From: Spinactinospora alkalitolerans
GTDB lineage: Bacteria > Actinomycetota > Actinomycetes > Streptosporangiales > Streptosporangiaceae
Length of the DNA stretch: 64,000 nucleotides
Assembly: GCF_013408795.1 (NCBI RefSeq)
Contig: NZ_JACCCC010000001.1
Coordinates: 124,001 to 188,000 of the forward strand
Reading direction: 5' to 3'
Shown: one piece after another, positions 54,654-63,985 of the stretch
Position numbering within the stretch: position 1 is the stretch's first letter
Layout of the letters: the number at the start of each line of letters is the position of its first letter
The notes under the pieces: model-generated
The model's input: the letters and a program-made list of their open reading frames with translations, nothing else
Database searches by the model: none
Told to the model about the DNA's origin: nothing
Position numbers and translations under genes: made by a program

Positions 54654-56129
54654 CTACCGGGCGGACGGCGTCAGCGGTCCGCTGTCGGGCACGCCGCAGG
54701 ACTTCTCCAGCAGATACTTGCCGCGGGAGTCCTCGTCGACCTCGATCGGGTACACGCCGTCGAAGCAGGCGCGGCAGAGCCGGTTCTTGGGCAGCTCGGT
54801 GGCCGAGACCAGCTCGTCGAGGTCGATGTAGGCCAGGGAGTCGGCGCCGATCGACGCGCGGATCTCCTCGGTGGAGAGGTTGCCGGCGACCAGTTCGGCC
54901 TTGGTGGCGAAGTCGACGCCGTAGTAGCACGGCCACTGCACCGGCGGGCTGGAGATGCGCACGTGCACCTCGCGCGCTCCGGCCTCGCGCAGCATGCGGA
55001 CCAGCGCCCGCTGCGTGTTGCCCCGCACGATGGAGTCGTCGACGACGATCAGGCGCTTGCCGGCGATGACGTCGCGCAGCGGGTTGAGCTTGAGCCGGAT
55101 GCCCAGCTCCCGCAGCGTCTGGCTGGGCTGGATGAACGTCCGGCCCACGTAGGAGTTCTTGACGAGGCCCTGGGCGAACGGGATGCCGCTGCCCTCGGCG
55201 TAGCCGACGGCGGCCGGGGTGCCGGACTCCGGCACCGGGATGACGATGTCGGCCTCCACCGGGTGCTGCTTGGCCAGCCGGCGGCCCACCTCGACGCGGG
55301 TGCTGTTGACGTTGCGACCGGCGATCGTGGTGTCGGGCCTGGCGAGGTAGACGTACTCGAACAGGCAGCCCTTGGGCTGGGCCGGGGTGAAGCGCAGGGA
55401 CCGGACGCCGCGCTCGTCGATCGTCAGCATCTCGCCGGGCTCGACCTCGCGGACCGCGGTGGCGCCGACGATGTCGAGCGCGGCGGTCTCGCTGGCCACC
55501 ACCCAGCCGCTGTCCAGCCGGCCGAGGACGAGGGGCCGGACGCCCTGGGGGTCCCTGGCCGCGTACAGCGTCCGCTCGTCCATGAAGACCACCGAGAACG
55601 CCCCTCGCACCTGCGGCAGCAGCTCCATGGCGGCGTCCTCGGTGGTGCGGTCCGGGTTGATCGCGAGGAGGCTGGTGAGGACCTCGGTGTCGGTGGTGGC
55701 GCCGAGCCGGTCCGACGGCAGCATCGCCGCGAGTTCCGGGGTGTTGATGAGGTTGCCGTTGTGGCCGAGGGCGAGTCCGCCCTCACGGGCGGTGTAGAAG
55801 GTCGGCTGCGCGTTCTCCCACACCGGTGATCCGGTGGTGGAGTAGCGGCAGTGGCCGATGGCCAGGTGCCCACGCAGCGAATCGAGGGTCGCCTCGTTGA
55901 AGACCTGGGAGACGAGCCCCATGTCCTTGTAGACGAGGATGCGCTCGCCGTCGCTCAGGGCGATGCCCGCTGACTCCTGCCCGCGGTGCTGCAGTGCGTA
56001 GAGACCGAAATAGGTGAGCTTGCTGACTTCTTCGCCGGGAGCCCAGACCCCGAACACTCCGCAGGCGTCCTGCGGTCCGCGTTCGAGTGGATCGATGTCC
56101 ATGCTGAGCCGGCCGTCGGGATGCGACAC
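54654..56129 (-). CDS. purF: Amidophosphoribosyltransferase
   Basis: Committed step of purine synthesis: PRPP plus glutamine gives phosphoribosylamine. 491 aa. A 22-residue propeptide precedes the catalytic Cys23 (DACGVFGVWAPGEEV). Glutaminase domain with YALQHRGQESAGIA and GHNGNLINT; PRTase domain with the PRPP loop LIVVDDSIVRGNTQRALV. Iron-sulfur-type cysteines near the C-terminus (CRACFDGVYP, KSCGVPDSG) indicate the Bacillus-type class. No ribosome site; TAAGCT lies 6 nt before the GTG at 56129, so the mRNA is probably leaderless. First gene of purF-purM. Confidence 0.96.
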   Translation of the reverse strand: MSHPDGRLSMDIDPLERGPQDACGVFGVWAPGEEVSKLTYFGLYALQHRGQESAGIALSDGERILVYKDMGLVSQVFNEATLDSLRGHLAIGHCRYSTTGSPVWENAQPTFYTAREGGLALGHNGNLINTPELAAMLPSDRLGATTDTEVLTSLLAINPDRTTEDAAMELLPQVRGAFSVVFMDERTLYAARDPQGVRPLVLGRLDSGWVVASETAALDIVGATAVREVEPGEMLTIDERGVRSLRFTPAQPKGCLFEYVYLARPDTTIAGRNVNSTRVEVGRRLAKQHPVEADIVIPVPESGTPAAVGYAEGSGIPFAQGLVKNSYVGRTFIQPSQTLRELGIRLKLNPLRDVIAGKRLIVVDDSIVRGNTQRALVRMLREAGAREVHVRISSPPVQWPCYYGVDFATKAELVAGNLSTEEIRASIGADSLAYIDLDELVSATELPKNRLCRACFDGVYPIEVDEDSRGKYLLEKSCGVPDSGPLTPSAR

Positions 56130-56400
56130 GCCACTAGCTTAGTGGCTGATCACGGCGGCGGGGCCAGGCGGGGGGCGAACGAGAGGGAGAGCACGTTCGC
56201 GCCGGGCCCTCTGACCGGCCGTGAGGTGGAGACGGGTCCCTTCAGCCCGCAGGCCGAGTGGACGACCTCATCGGGCTGTGACCGCTGCGTCCGCGGGCGG
56301 GGCGGGACCTTCAGGACCCGGGGCCGCTGTGCCGTCGGCGGCTTGCGCGCACCGCGGCGGCCGCCCCCTTCCCTGGGCGCACCCGATCGCCGGACATCGG

Positions 56401-56877
56401 TCAGTGGCCCGCTCGGGGCGGCCACAGGGGGAGCAGGGCCGTGAGGTCGGCGCGGACGCCGCTGGCGGTGACGCGGTGGCCGGCGACGGCCTCCTCCCAC
56501 GTGATACGCCCCATGGCCAGGGCGAGCCAGGTCGTCGGCCCGGTCTCCACGACGCCCGGCGGGGTCCCGCGGGTGTGCCGGGGGCCCTCCAGGCACTGCA
56601 CGGCGCCGAACGGCGGGACCCGGACCTCCAGGGAGTGGCCGGGAGCGCGCTCGGCGAGTTCGGCGAGCGTGCCCCGGACGGCGGCGCGCACCGCGGCCCG
56701 GACGGGCTCGGTCCCGGCGTCCCCGGCGCGCAGCACGGCCGCGGCGCACGCCTCCAGCACCAGGGCGGGCCGGTCCGGCCCCGAGTAGGAGGGCTCGCCC
56801 AGCGCGGTGAGCTGGTCGTCCAGAGCGGTGCGCAGGGCCGCCTGCCGACGCTGCGCGGCGGTGGGCTTCGGTGACAT
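56401..56877 (-). CDS. Sterol-carrier-like protein
   Basis: 158 aa. The central segment VRVPPFGAVQCLEGPRHTRG then VVETGPTTWLALAMG is the mark of the bacterial sterol-carrier/SCP2-like family found next to purF in actinobacteria. Binds lipids in the family generally; its role here is unknown. ATG at 56877 with TAATCT 7 nt upstream and no ribosome site suggests a leaderless transcript. The 271 bp between it and purF hold nothing I recognise. Confidence 0.82.
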   Translation of the reverse strand: MSPKPTAAQRRQAALRTALDDQLTALGEPSYSGPDRPALVLEACAAAVLRAGDAGTEPVRAAVRAAVRGTLAELAERAPGHSLEVRVPPFGAVQCLEGPRHTRGTPPGVVETGPTTWLALAMGRITWEEAVAGHRVTASGVRADLTALLPLWPPRAGH

Positions 56878-57669
56878 GGAGACGAGATTAGAGCCTGGCG
56901 GGGCCCGACCGCCGAAGGCGTGGGCCGGTGAAGGCTGCGGCGAGGCGCGGCCCTTTGATGCGGACCGGTGCGTTTTCCTGCCGGGGTGGGCCCCGGCATC
57001 GGCGCATCGGTGGCGGGTGGGTGTGGCAGGGGCCGCATTTTCCCGGCAGCCGCATTGGCGGGCGTCGGCCCCGGTTGTCCACAGGCCTGTGGACGGGGTC
57101 GGGTGACGTTCCCGACAAGGCCGGGTCGGCTCCCGTGTGGCCCCCTTCCCGCTCTGACTTCCTCTCTTGTCACGATCGCGAAACGATCCGGCCGGGCCGG
57201 CGCCTTCGCGCCGGCCCCGACCTGCGGGGTGGAGGGAGGTAAGTGATCGTATGGACGGTTGCCCTCGGGAACGAAGCCGCTCAAACTGGCACTTGGGAAA
57301 ACTTGTCCCGACCGGCCGATTAACCTCATGTGTCGCGATGGCGGTGTGAGCCCCTGAGAGCGCGGTGAACCATGTGTTCTACTGTGATTCGCGTCCCGTT
57401 TGCACACTTCGTCGTATCGGCGGGAAAACGGGGCCGGTTCCGCGCAAAACCCGCATGTCGGGGTGGGGTGGTTAGGATGAATACCCCCGCTACGTCGGCA
57501 TTCGGCGACGAACGGTGTGCTCCAAGTGAACATTGAGTGACGCGCCCCCGGGCATGGGCAAGGGGGCGTGCGTGGTCACGCCCGAGGAGGGGGATGTGAC
57601 CCGTTTGCCCGATTGGTGCCAATAGCATCCGAACGGACCGCGAGCCACTTCGCACTTCGGGAGAGAGAT
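56878..57669. other. Long intergenic region upstream of DUF47-pit
   Basis: About 790 bp with no convincing gene. It contains the perfect 18-bp palindrome GTCCACAGGCCTGTGGAC (57077-57094), an ATG at 57477 opening a 19-codon frame (MNTPATSAFGDERCAPSEH), and a lower-GC stretch from 57240 to 57500, which is the likely promoter region of the phosphate genes. I could not find a PHO box with two adjacent 11-bp repeats. Confidence 0.45.
57075..57083 (+). promoter_or_regulatory. DnaA-box-like 9-mer within a palindrome
   Basis: TTGTCCACA, an exact match to the actinobacterial DnaA-box consensus, overlapped by an inverted near-copy (TGTGGACGG). It may be a DnaA titration or control site; far from certain. 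Confidence 0.4.
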
Positions 57670-58287
57670 GTGCGTCTGCGCCTGACTCCGCGCGATGACA
57701 GCTACTACGAGATGTTCGCGGACTCCGCGAACAACCTGGTCATAGCGGCACGCCTGCTGGTGGAGCTGATCAGCGACGGCGCCGACCGGGACGCCATCAC
57801 CGAGAAGATGCGTGCCTGCGAACACGCCGGTGACGAGCGCACCCACACGATCATGCGACGGCTCAACGAGAGCTTCGTGACCCCCTTCGACCGCGAGGAC
57901 ATCTACCGACTCGCCTCCTGCCTCGACGACGTCATGGACTCGATGGAGGCCGCGGTCGACCTCATCGGCCTCTACCGGCTCGACCGCCTGCCCAAAGGCA
58001 TCATCGACCAGGTCGAGGTCCTGGAACGCGCGGCCGAGCTGACCTCGGAGGCCATGCCCCGCCTCCGCTCGATGAAGGATCTGACCAGCTACTGGATCGA
58101 GATCAACCAGCTTGAGAACCAGGCCGACCAGATCTACCGGCGGCTGCTCGCCCACCTGTTCAGCGGCGAGTACGACGCCCTCACCGTGCTGAAGCTCAAG
58201 GACGTCATCGAGGAGCTGGAGACCGCGGCCGACGCCTTCGAACACGTGGCCAACACCGTCGAGAGCATCGCGGTCAAGGAGTCCTAG
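57670..58287 (+). CDS. DUF47/PhoU-like accessory protein of Pit
   Basis: About 205 aa, all-helical. Two PhoU-like halves with acidic metal-binding clusters: MRACEHAGDERTHTIMRRLN and LENQADQIYRRLL. Encoded directly upstream of pit in actinobacteria, and believed to control phosphate entry through it. The GTG at 57670 has GGGAGAG close upstream; a longer frame from 57568 is without family support. Gap to pit is 26 bp. Confidence 0.9.
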   Translation: MRLRLTPRDDSYYEMFADSANNLVIAARLLVELISDGADRDAITEKMRACEHAGDERTHTIMRRLNESFVTPFDREDIYRLASCLDDVMDSMEAAVDLIGLYRLDRLPKGIIDQVEVLERAAELTSEAMPRLRSMKDLTSYWIEINQLENQADQIYRRLLAHLFSGEYDALTVLKLKDVIEELETAADAFEHVANTVESIAVKES

Positions 58288-58313
58288 AGAGCCCCGACCG
58301 AAATCCACGCCAA

Positions 58314-59312
58314 GTGCCCCCCGAAACCTCGGCGCTGATCGCCGTCGTCGCCGTCGCGCTCGTGTTCGCCTACACCAACGGCTTCCACGACGCGGCGAAC
58401 TCCATCGCCACCTCGATCTCCACCCGGGCGCTCACGCCGCGCGTCGCCGTCGTCATGGCGGCGGTGATGAACATGGTCGGCGCCTTCCTCGGCGAAGGCG
58501 TGGCGCGCACCATCGGGCAGAACATCATCGTCCCGCCGGAGGGGACGCACGGCCTCACCGTGCTGTTCGCCGCCCTGGTCGGCGCGATCACGTGGAACGT
58601 GCTGACCTGGTACAAGGGCATGCCCTCCTCCGCCTCCCACGCCCTGGTCGGCGGCCTGCTCGGGGCGGCGCTGGCTTCGGCGACGACCGTCGAATGGCGG
58701 GGCGTGGGCACCAGCTTCGCGATCCCGATGCTGCTGTCGCCGCTGATCGGCGGGCTCCTGGGCTACCTGGTGATGCTGGCGATCCTGTGGGCCTTCCGCG
58801 ACGCCAGCCCGCGCCGGGTGGGGCGCCGGTTCAAGCTCGCGCAGAGCGTCTCGGCCGCGGCCATGGCGCTGGGCAACGGGCTCCAGGACGCCCAGAAGAC
58901 CATGGGCGTGGTCGTGCTGGCCCTGGTGACCACCGGCTACCAGCAGGACTACGACGTCCCCACCTGGACGGTGGTCGCGGCGGCGCTGGCGATGTCGGCC
59001 GGCACCGCGACCGGCGGCTGGCGCATCATGCGCACCCTGGGCCACCGGGTGATCCAGCTCGACGCGCCGAAGGGGTTCGCGGCCGAGGCCACGGTCTCGG
59101 TCATCGCCTACGCCACGTCCTTCATCTGGCACGTGCCGATCTCCAGCACGCACACCATCACCTCGGCGATCGTCGGAGTGGGCGCCACCCGCAGGCTCTC
59201 CGCCGTCCGCTGGGGCGTGGCCGGCGACATCGTGGCGACCTGGATCCTGACCCTGCCCGGAGCCGCCCTCATCTCGGCCCTGACCTACGCACTGGTGCGG
59301 CTCGTCGGCTAG
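58314..59312 (+). CDS. pit: Low-affinity inorganic phosphate transporter Pit
   Basis: H+- or metal-phosphate symporter of the PiT family. 332 aa, about ten helices. Both PD001131-type signatures are present: FAYTNGFHDAANSIATSIST (residues 18-37) and the C-terminal ALGNGLQDAQKTMGVVVLAL (about 183-202); SSSASHALVGG-like (PSSASHALVGG) and ISSTHTITSAIVGVG complete the core. GTG at 58314. Co-transcribed with the DUF47 gene and convergent with pstB. Confidence 0.95.
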   Translation: MPPETSALIAVVAVALVFAYTNGFHDAANSIATSISTRALTPRVAVVMAAVMNMVGAFLGEGVARTIGQNIIVPPEGTHGLTVLFAALVGAITWNVLTWYKGMPSSASHALVGGLLGAALASATTVEWRGVGTSFAIPMLLSPLIGGLLGYLVMLAILWAFRDASPRRVGRRFKLAQSVSAAAMALGNGLQDAQKTMGVVVLALVTTGYQQDYDVPTWTVVAAALAMSAGTATGGWRIMRTLGHRVIQLDAPKGFAAEATVSVIAYATSFIWHVPISSTHTITSAIVGVGATRRLSAVRWGVAGDIVATWILTLPGAALISALTYALVRLVG

Positions 59313-59401
59313 AAGACCACCGAAGGTCCTGCCGTGCGCCTCGGCGCATGTGGTCGGGGTCGCAAGCCCCCTTCGGCGGAGGCGGCGAACCCGCGAAGCG
59401 C

Positions 59402-59435
59402 GAACGGCGGCGGGTCCGCCGACCCGCCGCCGTTC
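59402..59435. terminator. Bidirectional terminator between pit and pstB
   Basis: GAACGGCGGCGGGTC-cgcc-GACCCGCCGCCGTTC, perfect 15-bp stem with a 4-nt loop, in the gap between the two convergent phosphate operons. Confidence 0.85.
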
Positions 59436-59477
59436 TCCGCGGCCTTCCGGTGCCGTCCGGCGCCGGTGCGTCTCTCG

Positions 59478-60257
59478 TTACCCGAAGCGACCCGTGATGT
59501 AGTTCTCGGTCTCCTTCTGCTCGGGCTTGGTGAAGATCTTGTTGGTCTCGCCCATCTCGATGAGCCGGCCGGGCTTGCCCGTGCCGGCCAGGTTGAAGAA
59601 CGCCGTCGTGTCGCTGACCCGGGCGGCCTGCTGCATGTTGTGCGTGACGATGACGATCGTGTAGTTCTCCTTGAGCTTGGCGATCAGGTCCTCGATCGCC
59701 AGCGTGGAGATCGGGTCCAGCGCCGAGCAGGGCTCGTCCATGAGCAGCACGGCGGGCTCGACCGCGATGGCGCGGGCGATGCACAGGCGCTGCTGCTGGC
59801 CGCCGGACAGACCGGCGCCGGGCCGGTTGAGCCGGTCCTTGACCTCGTCCCACAGGTTCGCGCCGTGCAGCGAGCGCTCCACGACCTCGTCGGCCCTGCT
59901 CTTGGACATCCGCTGGTTGTTCAGCTTCGCGCCGGCGATGACGTTGTCGTAGATCGACATCGTCGGGAACGGGTTGGGGCGCTGGAACACCATGCCGACC
60001 TCGCGGCGCACCGCCACCGGGTCGACCTCGGGAGCGTAGACGTCCTGGTCGTCCAGCATGACCTTGCCCTGGACGCGGGCGCCCGGAGTCACCTCGTGCA
60101 TGCGGTTGAGCGTGCGCAGGAAGGTCGACTTGCCGCAGCCGGAGGAGCCGATGAACGCGGTCACCGACCGGGGCTCGATGGTCATCGACACGTCCTCGAC
60201 GGCCAGGAAGTCGCCGTAGTAGACGTGGAGTCCGGAGACGTCAATGCGTTTCGCCAC
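59478..60257 (-). CDS. pstB: Phosphate ABC importer ATPase PstB
   Basis: 259 aa. Walker [11 protein letters not shown]-loop [17 protein letters not shown], signature [16 protein letters not shown], Walker [13 protein letters not shown], switch [13 protein letters not shown]: all diagnostic of PstB. GTG at 60257. Last gene of pstSCAB; 48 bp after pstA. No phoU follows in the window; the DUF47 protein next door is a relative but a different family. Confidence 0.98.
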   Translation of the reverse strand: MAKRIDVSGLHVYYGDFLAVEDVSMTIEPRSVTAFIGSSGCGKSTFLRTLNRMHEVTPGARVQGKVMLDDQDVYAPEVDPVAVRREVGMVFQRPNPFPTMSIYDNVIAGAKLNNQRMSKSRADEVVERSLHGANLWDEVKDRLNRPGAGLSGGQQQRLCIARAIAVEPAVLLMDEPCSALDPISTLAIEDLIAKLKENYTIVIVTHNMQQAARVSDTTAFFNLAGTGKPGRLIEMGETNKIFTKPEQKETENYITGRFG

Positions 60258-60305
60258 TGCTCATTCCTCAGGTTCTCAAAGCTTGTTCGTCTGACGTGGA
60301 GGGCT

Positions 60306-61400
60306 TTAGCGCCCGAGTTTCGGGGCGAAGAACCGCGAGACCAGCCGGGCGACCAGGAACAGCAGCATGACGATGATGATCAGCGTCAGTGCGGCGGCCC
60401 AGGCCCGCTCGTAGTTGACGGCGCCGCCCATCCGGACCTGCGCGTAGATGAAGACCGGCAGGCTCATCATCTGCCCGTTGAACAGGTTCCAGTTGATGGC
60501 CACGGCCGAGGTGCCCGCCGTGAGGATCAGTGGTGCCGTCTCCCCGATAACGCGCGCCAGGGCCAGCATGATTCCGGTCGTGATGCCTGCGATCGCCGTC
60601 GGCAGCACCACCTTGACGATGGTGAGCCACTTGGGCACGCCCAGCGCGTAGGAGGCCTCGCGCAGCTCGCTCGGCACGAGTTTGAGCATCTCCTCGCAGG
60701 AGCGGACCACGACCGGGATCATCAGCACCGACAGCGCGATCGCGCCGGCCGCGCCGTTGGTGTTGCCGGGGCCGAAGAACATGATCCACAGCGCCACGAC
60801 GAAGAGGCCCGCGACGATCGAGGGGATGCCGGTCATGACGTCGACGAAGAAGGTGATCGCCTGCTTGAGCCGGCCGCGGCCGTACTCCACCAGGTAGATC
60901 GCCGTCATCAGGCCGATCGGGATCGAGATCAGGGCGGCGAACCCGGTGATGAAGACGGTGCCGACGATCGCGTGATAGACGCCGCCGGCGTCCATGCTCG
61001 GGATGACGCCGTTCATGGACACGCTCAGGAAGTAGCCGTCGAGCCGCACCAGGCCCTTGACGACCACCGTCCACAGCAGCGAGACCAGCGGCACCATGGC
61101 CAGGCCGAAGCAGGCGTAGACGACCGCGGTGACCAGCCGGTCCTTGGCCTTGCGGCCGTTCTCCACGATGGAGGCGGCGACCGTGATGGCGACCATGTAC
61201 GCCAGGAACGTGACCACGGCGAACAGCGGGACGTTGAACGTGCCCAGGGCGGACAGCGCGAGGCCGGCGACCGCCGCCAGGACCACCAGCAGCACCGGCG
61301 GGAAGAAGCGCGGCAGGGTTCCGCTGAGCAGGGCGGGCTGCTTCAGGCGCGGCCCGTCGCCGGGGGTGCCGACGGGAGTCTGTTTGGTCGGGGTGGTCAT
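60306..61400 (-). CDS. pstA: Phosphate ABC importer permease PstA
   Basis: 364 aa, longer than the usual 280-300 because of an N-terminal extension with three extra predicted helices (about residues 30-100, LPRFFPPVLLVVLAAVAGLA; FNVPLFAVVTFLAYMVAITV). The permease core has YGRGRLKQAITFFVDVMTGI, then PSIVAGLFV, and the EAA loop ELREASYALGVPKWLTIVKV. ATG at 61400 overlaps the pstC stop (ATGA). Confidence 0.96.
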   Translation of the reverse strand: MTTPTKQTPVGTPGDGPRLKQPALLSGTLPRFFPPVLLVVLAAVAGLALSALGTFNVPLFAVVTFLAYMVAITVAASIVENGRKAKDRLVTAVVYACFGLAMVPLVSLLWTVVVKGLVRLDGYFLSVSMNGVIPSMDAGGVYHAIVGTVFITGFAALISIPIGLMTAIYLVEYGRGRLKQAITFFVDVMTGIPSIVAGLFVVALWIMFFGPGNTNGAAGAIALSVLMIPVVVRSCEEMLKLVPSELREASYALGVPKWLTIVKVVLPTAIAGITTGIMLALARVIGETAPLILTAGTSAVAINWNLFNGQMMSLPVFIYAQVRMGGAVNYERAWAAALTLIIIVMLLFLVARLVSRFFAPKLGR

Positions 61401-62365
61401 GACGAGAACTCCTTGCGACGCGCGACGACGAACCGCGCGGCCATGTTGACGACCAGGGTGATCGCGAAGAGCACAAGACCGGCCGCGATCAGCGCCGACA
61501 CCCCGTATCCGGTGGCCTCGGGGTACTGCAGCGCGATGTGCGCGGCGATGGTCTGGTTGCCGCTCTGCAGCAGGAACCAGGAGATGACCAGCGAGGGGGA
61601 CAGGATCATGGCGACCGCCATGGTCTCGCCGAGCGCGCGGCCCAGGCCGAGCATGGCGCCGCCGATGACGCCGGGGCGGCCGAACGGGATGACCGCCGTG
61701 CGGATCATCTCCCAGCGGGTGGCGCCCAGCGCCAGCGCGGCCTCCCGGTGGGCCTGCGGGACCTGGTGGAAGACGTCCCGCGACATCGCGGTGATGATCG
61801 GCAGGATCATCACGGCGAGCACGAGCCCGGCCGTCAGCATGGTCCTGCCGGTCGTGGACACCGGGCCGGCGAACAGCGGAATCCAGCCGAGGTACTCCTC
61901 CAGCGTCACGTAGAACGGCCCGAGCTGGTCGACCAGCCAGCCGATGCCCCACAGGCCGTAGACGACGCTGGGGATGGCGGCGAGCAGGTCCACCAGGTAG
62001 CCCAGGACGGCGGCGACGCGGCGGGGGGCGTAGTAGACGATGAACAGCGCGATGCCGATGGCGATGGGGGTCGCGATCAGCAGGGCGATGGCCGCGGCGA
62101 GCACGGTGCCGAAGACCAGGGCGACGATGCCGAAGGCCGGATTCTCGCGGACGTTGGCGTCCCACTCGCTGGTGGTGAAGAAGTTCGCGGTGTTGGCGCT
62201 CAGCGAGTCGTAGGACTGCCCGATGAGGAACGCCGCGACACCCGCCAGGATCGCCAGGATCAGGATTCCCGATCCCTTGGCGCTGTTGGCGAAGATGACG
62301 TCGCCGATCCGACGTTTGCCCTTGGGTACCCGGGCCGTCGTAGACGAGTCTTCCTTGGTGGTCAT
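61397..62365 (-). CDS. pstC: Phosphate ABC importer permease PstC
   Basis: 322 aa, six helices. YLVDLLAAIPSVVYGLWGIG is the PstC signature, and the EAA loop is QAHREAALALGATRWEMIRT. N-terminal cytosolic 25 residues. Overlaps pstA by 4 nt. A 377-bp gap with a hairpin separates it from pstS. Confidence 0.97.
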   Translation of the reverse strand: MTTKEDSSTTARVPKGKRRIGDVIFANSAKGSGILILAILAGVAAFLIGQSYDSLSANTANFFTTSEWDANVRENPAFGIVALVFGTVLAAAIALLIATPIAIGIALFIVYYAPRRVAAVLGYLVDLLAAIPSVVYGLWGIGWLVDQLGPFYVTLEEYLGWIPLFAGPVSTTGRTMLTAGLVLAVMILPIITAMSRDVFHQVPQAHREAALALGATRWEMIRTAVIPFGRPGVIGGAMLGLGRALGETMAVAMILSPSLVISWFLLQSGNQTIAAHIALQYPEATGYGVSALIAAGLVLFAITLVVNMAARFVVARRKEFSS

Positions 62366-62742
62366 GTGAGACTCCGGTCGAGGTGGTTCAATTCTCGCCC
62401 CTGGGCGAACGCCGTGCGCCGGCGTCTTCCTGACAGGCGATGGTGGCGGGGCCTGTTACATTCTGGAGCTTGCCCGGTGGGGCTCTGAACGCACCGGGCA
62501 GCCGATGTCGGAACCGGACCGCGGGCCGCCGCGGCCGCCGCGGGCACCGCGGTCCCCGGCGCCACGGCGTGGCACCGGGGCCGCCGGCCGTCCCGCGACG
62601 GCCCGGCCGCCGCGCGTGGTGGCGGTCACGCACGGCGACGTCCGTGCACCGGCTTTTAGCGGTGGATGACCAAACGCCGCTAAGGCGGGGCTCCCACCCA
62701 TCGGTGTGAGCCCCACCCAAGTCATGGTCGGCGCTGAGGGGA
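62366..62742. other. pstS-pstC intergenic region
   Basis: 377 bp with no gene. It holds one hairpin near pstS (62687-62714) and nothing else I recognise. Such a gap would let pstS be expressed well above the permease genes. Confidence 0.5.
62687..62714 (-). terminator. Hairpin downstream of pstS
   Basis: GGGGCTC-c-CACC-catc-GGTG-t-GAGCCCC, 11 pairs with a symmetric one-base internal loop, 28 nt after the pstS stop; probably a partial terminator or 3' stabiliser. Confidence 0.6.
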
Positions 62743-63861
62743 TCAGGCGCCTGCCGTGATGCCGTCGATGGTGGACTGGATCTTCTCCCGGGTGGCGTCG
62801 GAGATCGGCGCGGAGCCCGCCTCATCGGCGGCGGCCTGCTGGCCCTCCTCACTGGCCACGTAGCTCAGGAAGCTCTTGACCAGGTCGGCCTCGGCCTGGT
62901 CGGCGTACTCCATGCAGGCGATCTCGTAGCTGATCAGCACGATCGGGTAGGCGTCGGCGTCCTCGGTGAGGTAGTCGAGCTCGACCGCGTGGTCGTTCTC
63001 GGTGTTGCCCTCGCGCTCGGGGGAGGCGTCCACGATCGCGGACGCGGCCTCGGGGCTGTACTCGACGAACTCCCCGCCGACGCCGACGGCCACGGTGCCG
63101 AGCTCGCCCACGTGCGAGGCGTCGACGTAGCCGATGGTGCCCTCGCCGCCCTCGATGGCGGAGACGACGCCGGAGGAGCCCTGCGCGGCTTCGACCGGCT
63201 CGATCGGCCAGTCGCCGCTGACCTCGTGCGGCCAGGCGTCGCCGGCGGCCTCGGACAGGTAGGCGGCGAAGTTCTCGGTGGTGCCGGACTCGTCGGAGCG
63301 GTTCACCGGGATGATGTCGGTGTCGGGCAGCTCGACGTCGGGGTTGTCGGCCGCGATCGCCTCGTCGTTCCAGGTGGTGATCTCCTGGTTGAAGATGCCG
63401 GCGATCACCTCGGGCGTGAGGTTGAGGGAGTCGACCCCCTCCAGGTTGAAGGTGACGGCGATCGGGCTGATGTAGGCGGGGAGGTTGACGACCTCGGAGC
63501 CGTTGCAGCGCTCGGTGGCCTGCTCGGTCTCGGTCTCGTCCAGCGCGGCGTCGGAGCCGGCCCAGGCCACGGCGCCCTCGATGAACTGGGAGCGCCCGGC
63601 TCCCGAACCCACCGCGTCGTAATTCACCGTGGTGCCCTCGCAGGCGCCGGTGTAGGCGGCGATCCAGGCCGCAACGGCGTTCTCCTGCGCGCTGGATCCC
63701 GCGCCGGCGAGGGTGCCGCCGCCGTCGACGCATTCGGCGCTGCCCGCGGCCGCGGTGCCGCCGTCGCCCGGGTTCACCGCCTGGTCGCTGCCGCAGGCGG
63801 TGAGCGCAAGGGCGCCGGCGAGTGCCACTCCCGCGAATTGGCCATACCTAGAGAGCTTCAC
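62743..63861 (-). CDS. pstS: Phosphate-binding lipoprotein PstS
   Basis: 372 aa. Lipobox LALTAC (Cys about 23). High-affinity phosphate-binding fold: GTLAGAGSSAQENAVAAWIA, VGSGAGRSQFIEGAVAWAGS, NRSDESGTTENFAAYL, and VVSAIEGGEGTIGYVDASHV. Thr/Ser and Arg/Asp phosphate ligands are in the GSGAGRSQF and RSDESGT stretches. GTG at 63861. A four-unit PHO box lies about 80 bp upstream, so expression is expected under phosphate limitation. Confidence 0.97.
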   Translation of the reverse strand: MKLSRYGQFAGVALAGALALTACGSDQAVNPGDGGTAAAGSAECVDGGGTLAGAGSSAQENAVAAWIAAYTGACEGTTVNYDAVGSGAGRSQFIEGAVAWAGSDAALDETETEQATERCNGSEVVNLPAYISPIAVTFNLEGVDSLNLTPEVIAGIFNQEITTWNDEAIAADNPDVELPDTDIIPVNRSDESGTTENFAAYLSEAAGDAWPHEVSGDWPIEPVEAAQGSSGVVSAIEGGEGTIGYVDASHVGELGTVAVGVGGEFVEYSPEAASAIVDASPEREGNTENDHAVELDYLTEDADAYPIVLISYEIACMEYADQAEADLVKSFLSYVASEEGQQAAADEAGSAPISDATREKIQSTIDGITAGA

Positions 63862-63941
63862 AGCCCCGGTGTCCTTCCTCTGGACTTGGTCACCTTTGGG
63901 CGAGTCCGGCTGAGGACCCCGCCAAATGTGAAGGTAGGCAG

Positions 63942-63985
63942 GCCAGGTGACCAGCCATACCAGTCAGGGTGAACAAGGAGTGAAC
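63942..63985 (-). promoter_or_regulatory. PHO box, four tandem 11-bp units
   Basis: Minus strand, in order: GTTCACTCCTT, GTTCACCCTGA, CTGGTATGGCT, GGTCACCTGGC, exactly contiguous. Units 1, 2 and 4 match the Streptomyces PhoP direct repeat (GTTCACC-type); unit 3 is degenerate but keeps the phase. It lies 81 bp upstream of the pstS start codon. Confidence 0.85.

Noticed and set aside
57360-57420. PHO box upstream of DUF47-pit
   Set aside because: Only a single GTTCACC-like unit exists on the opposite strand, without an adjacent 11-bp repeat.
59313-59477. tRNA-like folding between pit and pstB
   Set aside because: The hairpins are a terminator and a GC-rich stem; there is no cloverleaf, T-loop motif or CCA end.
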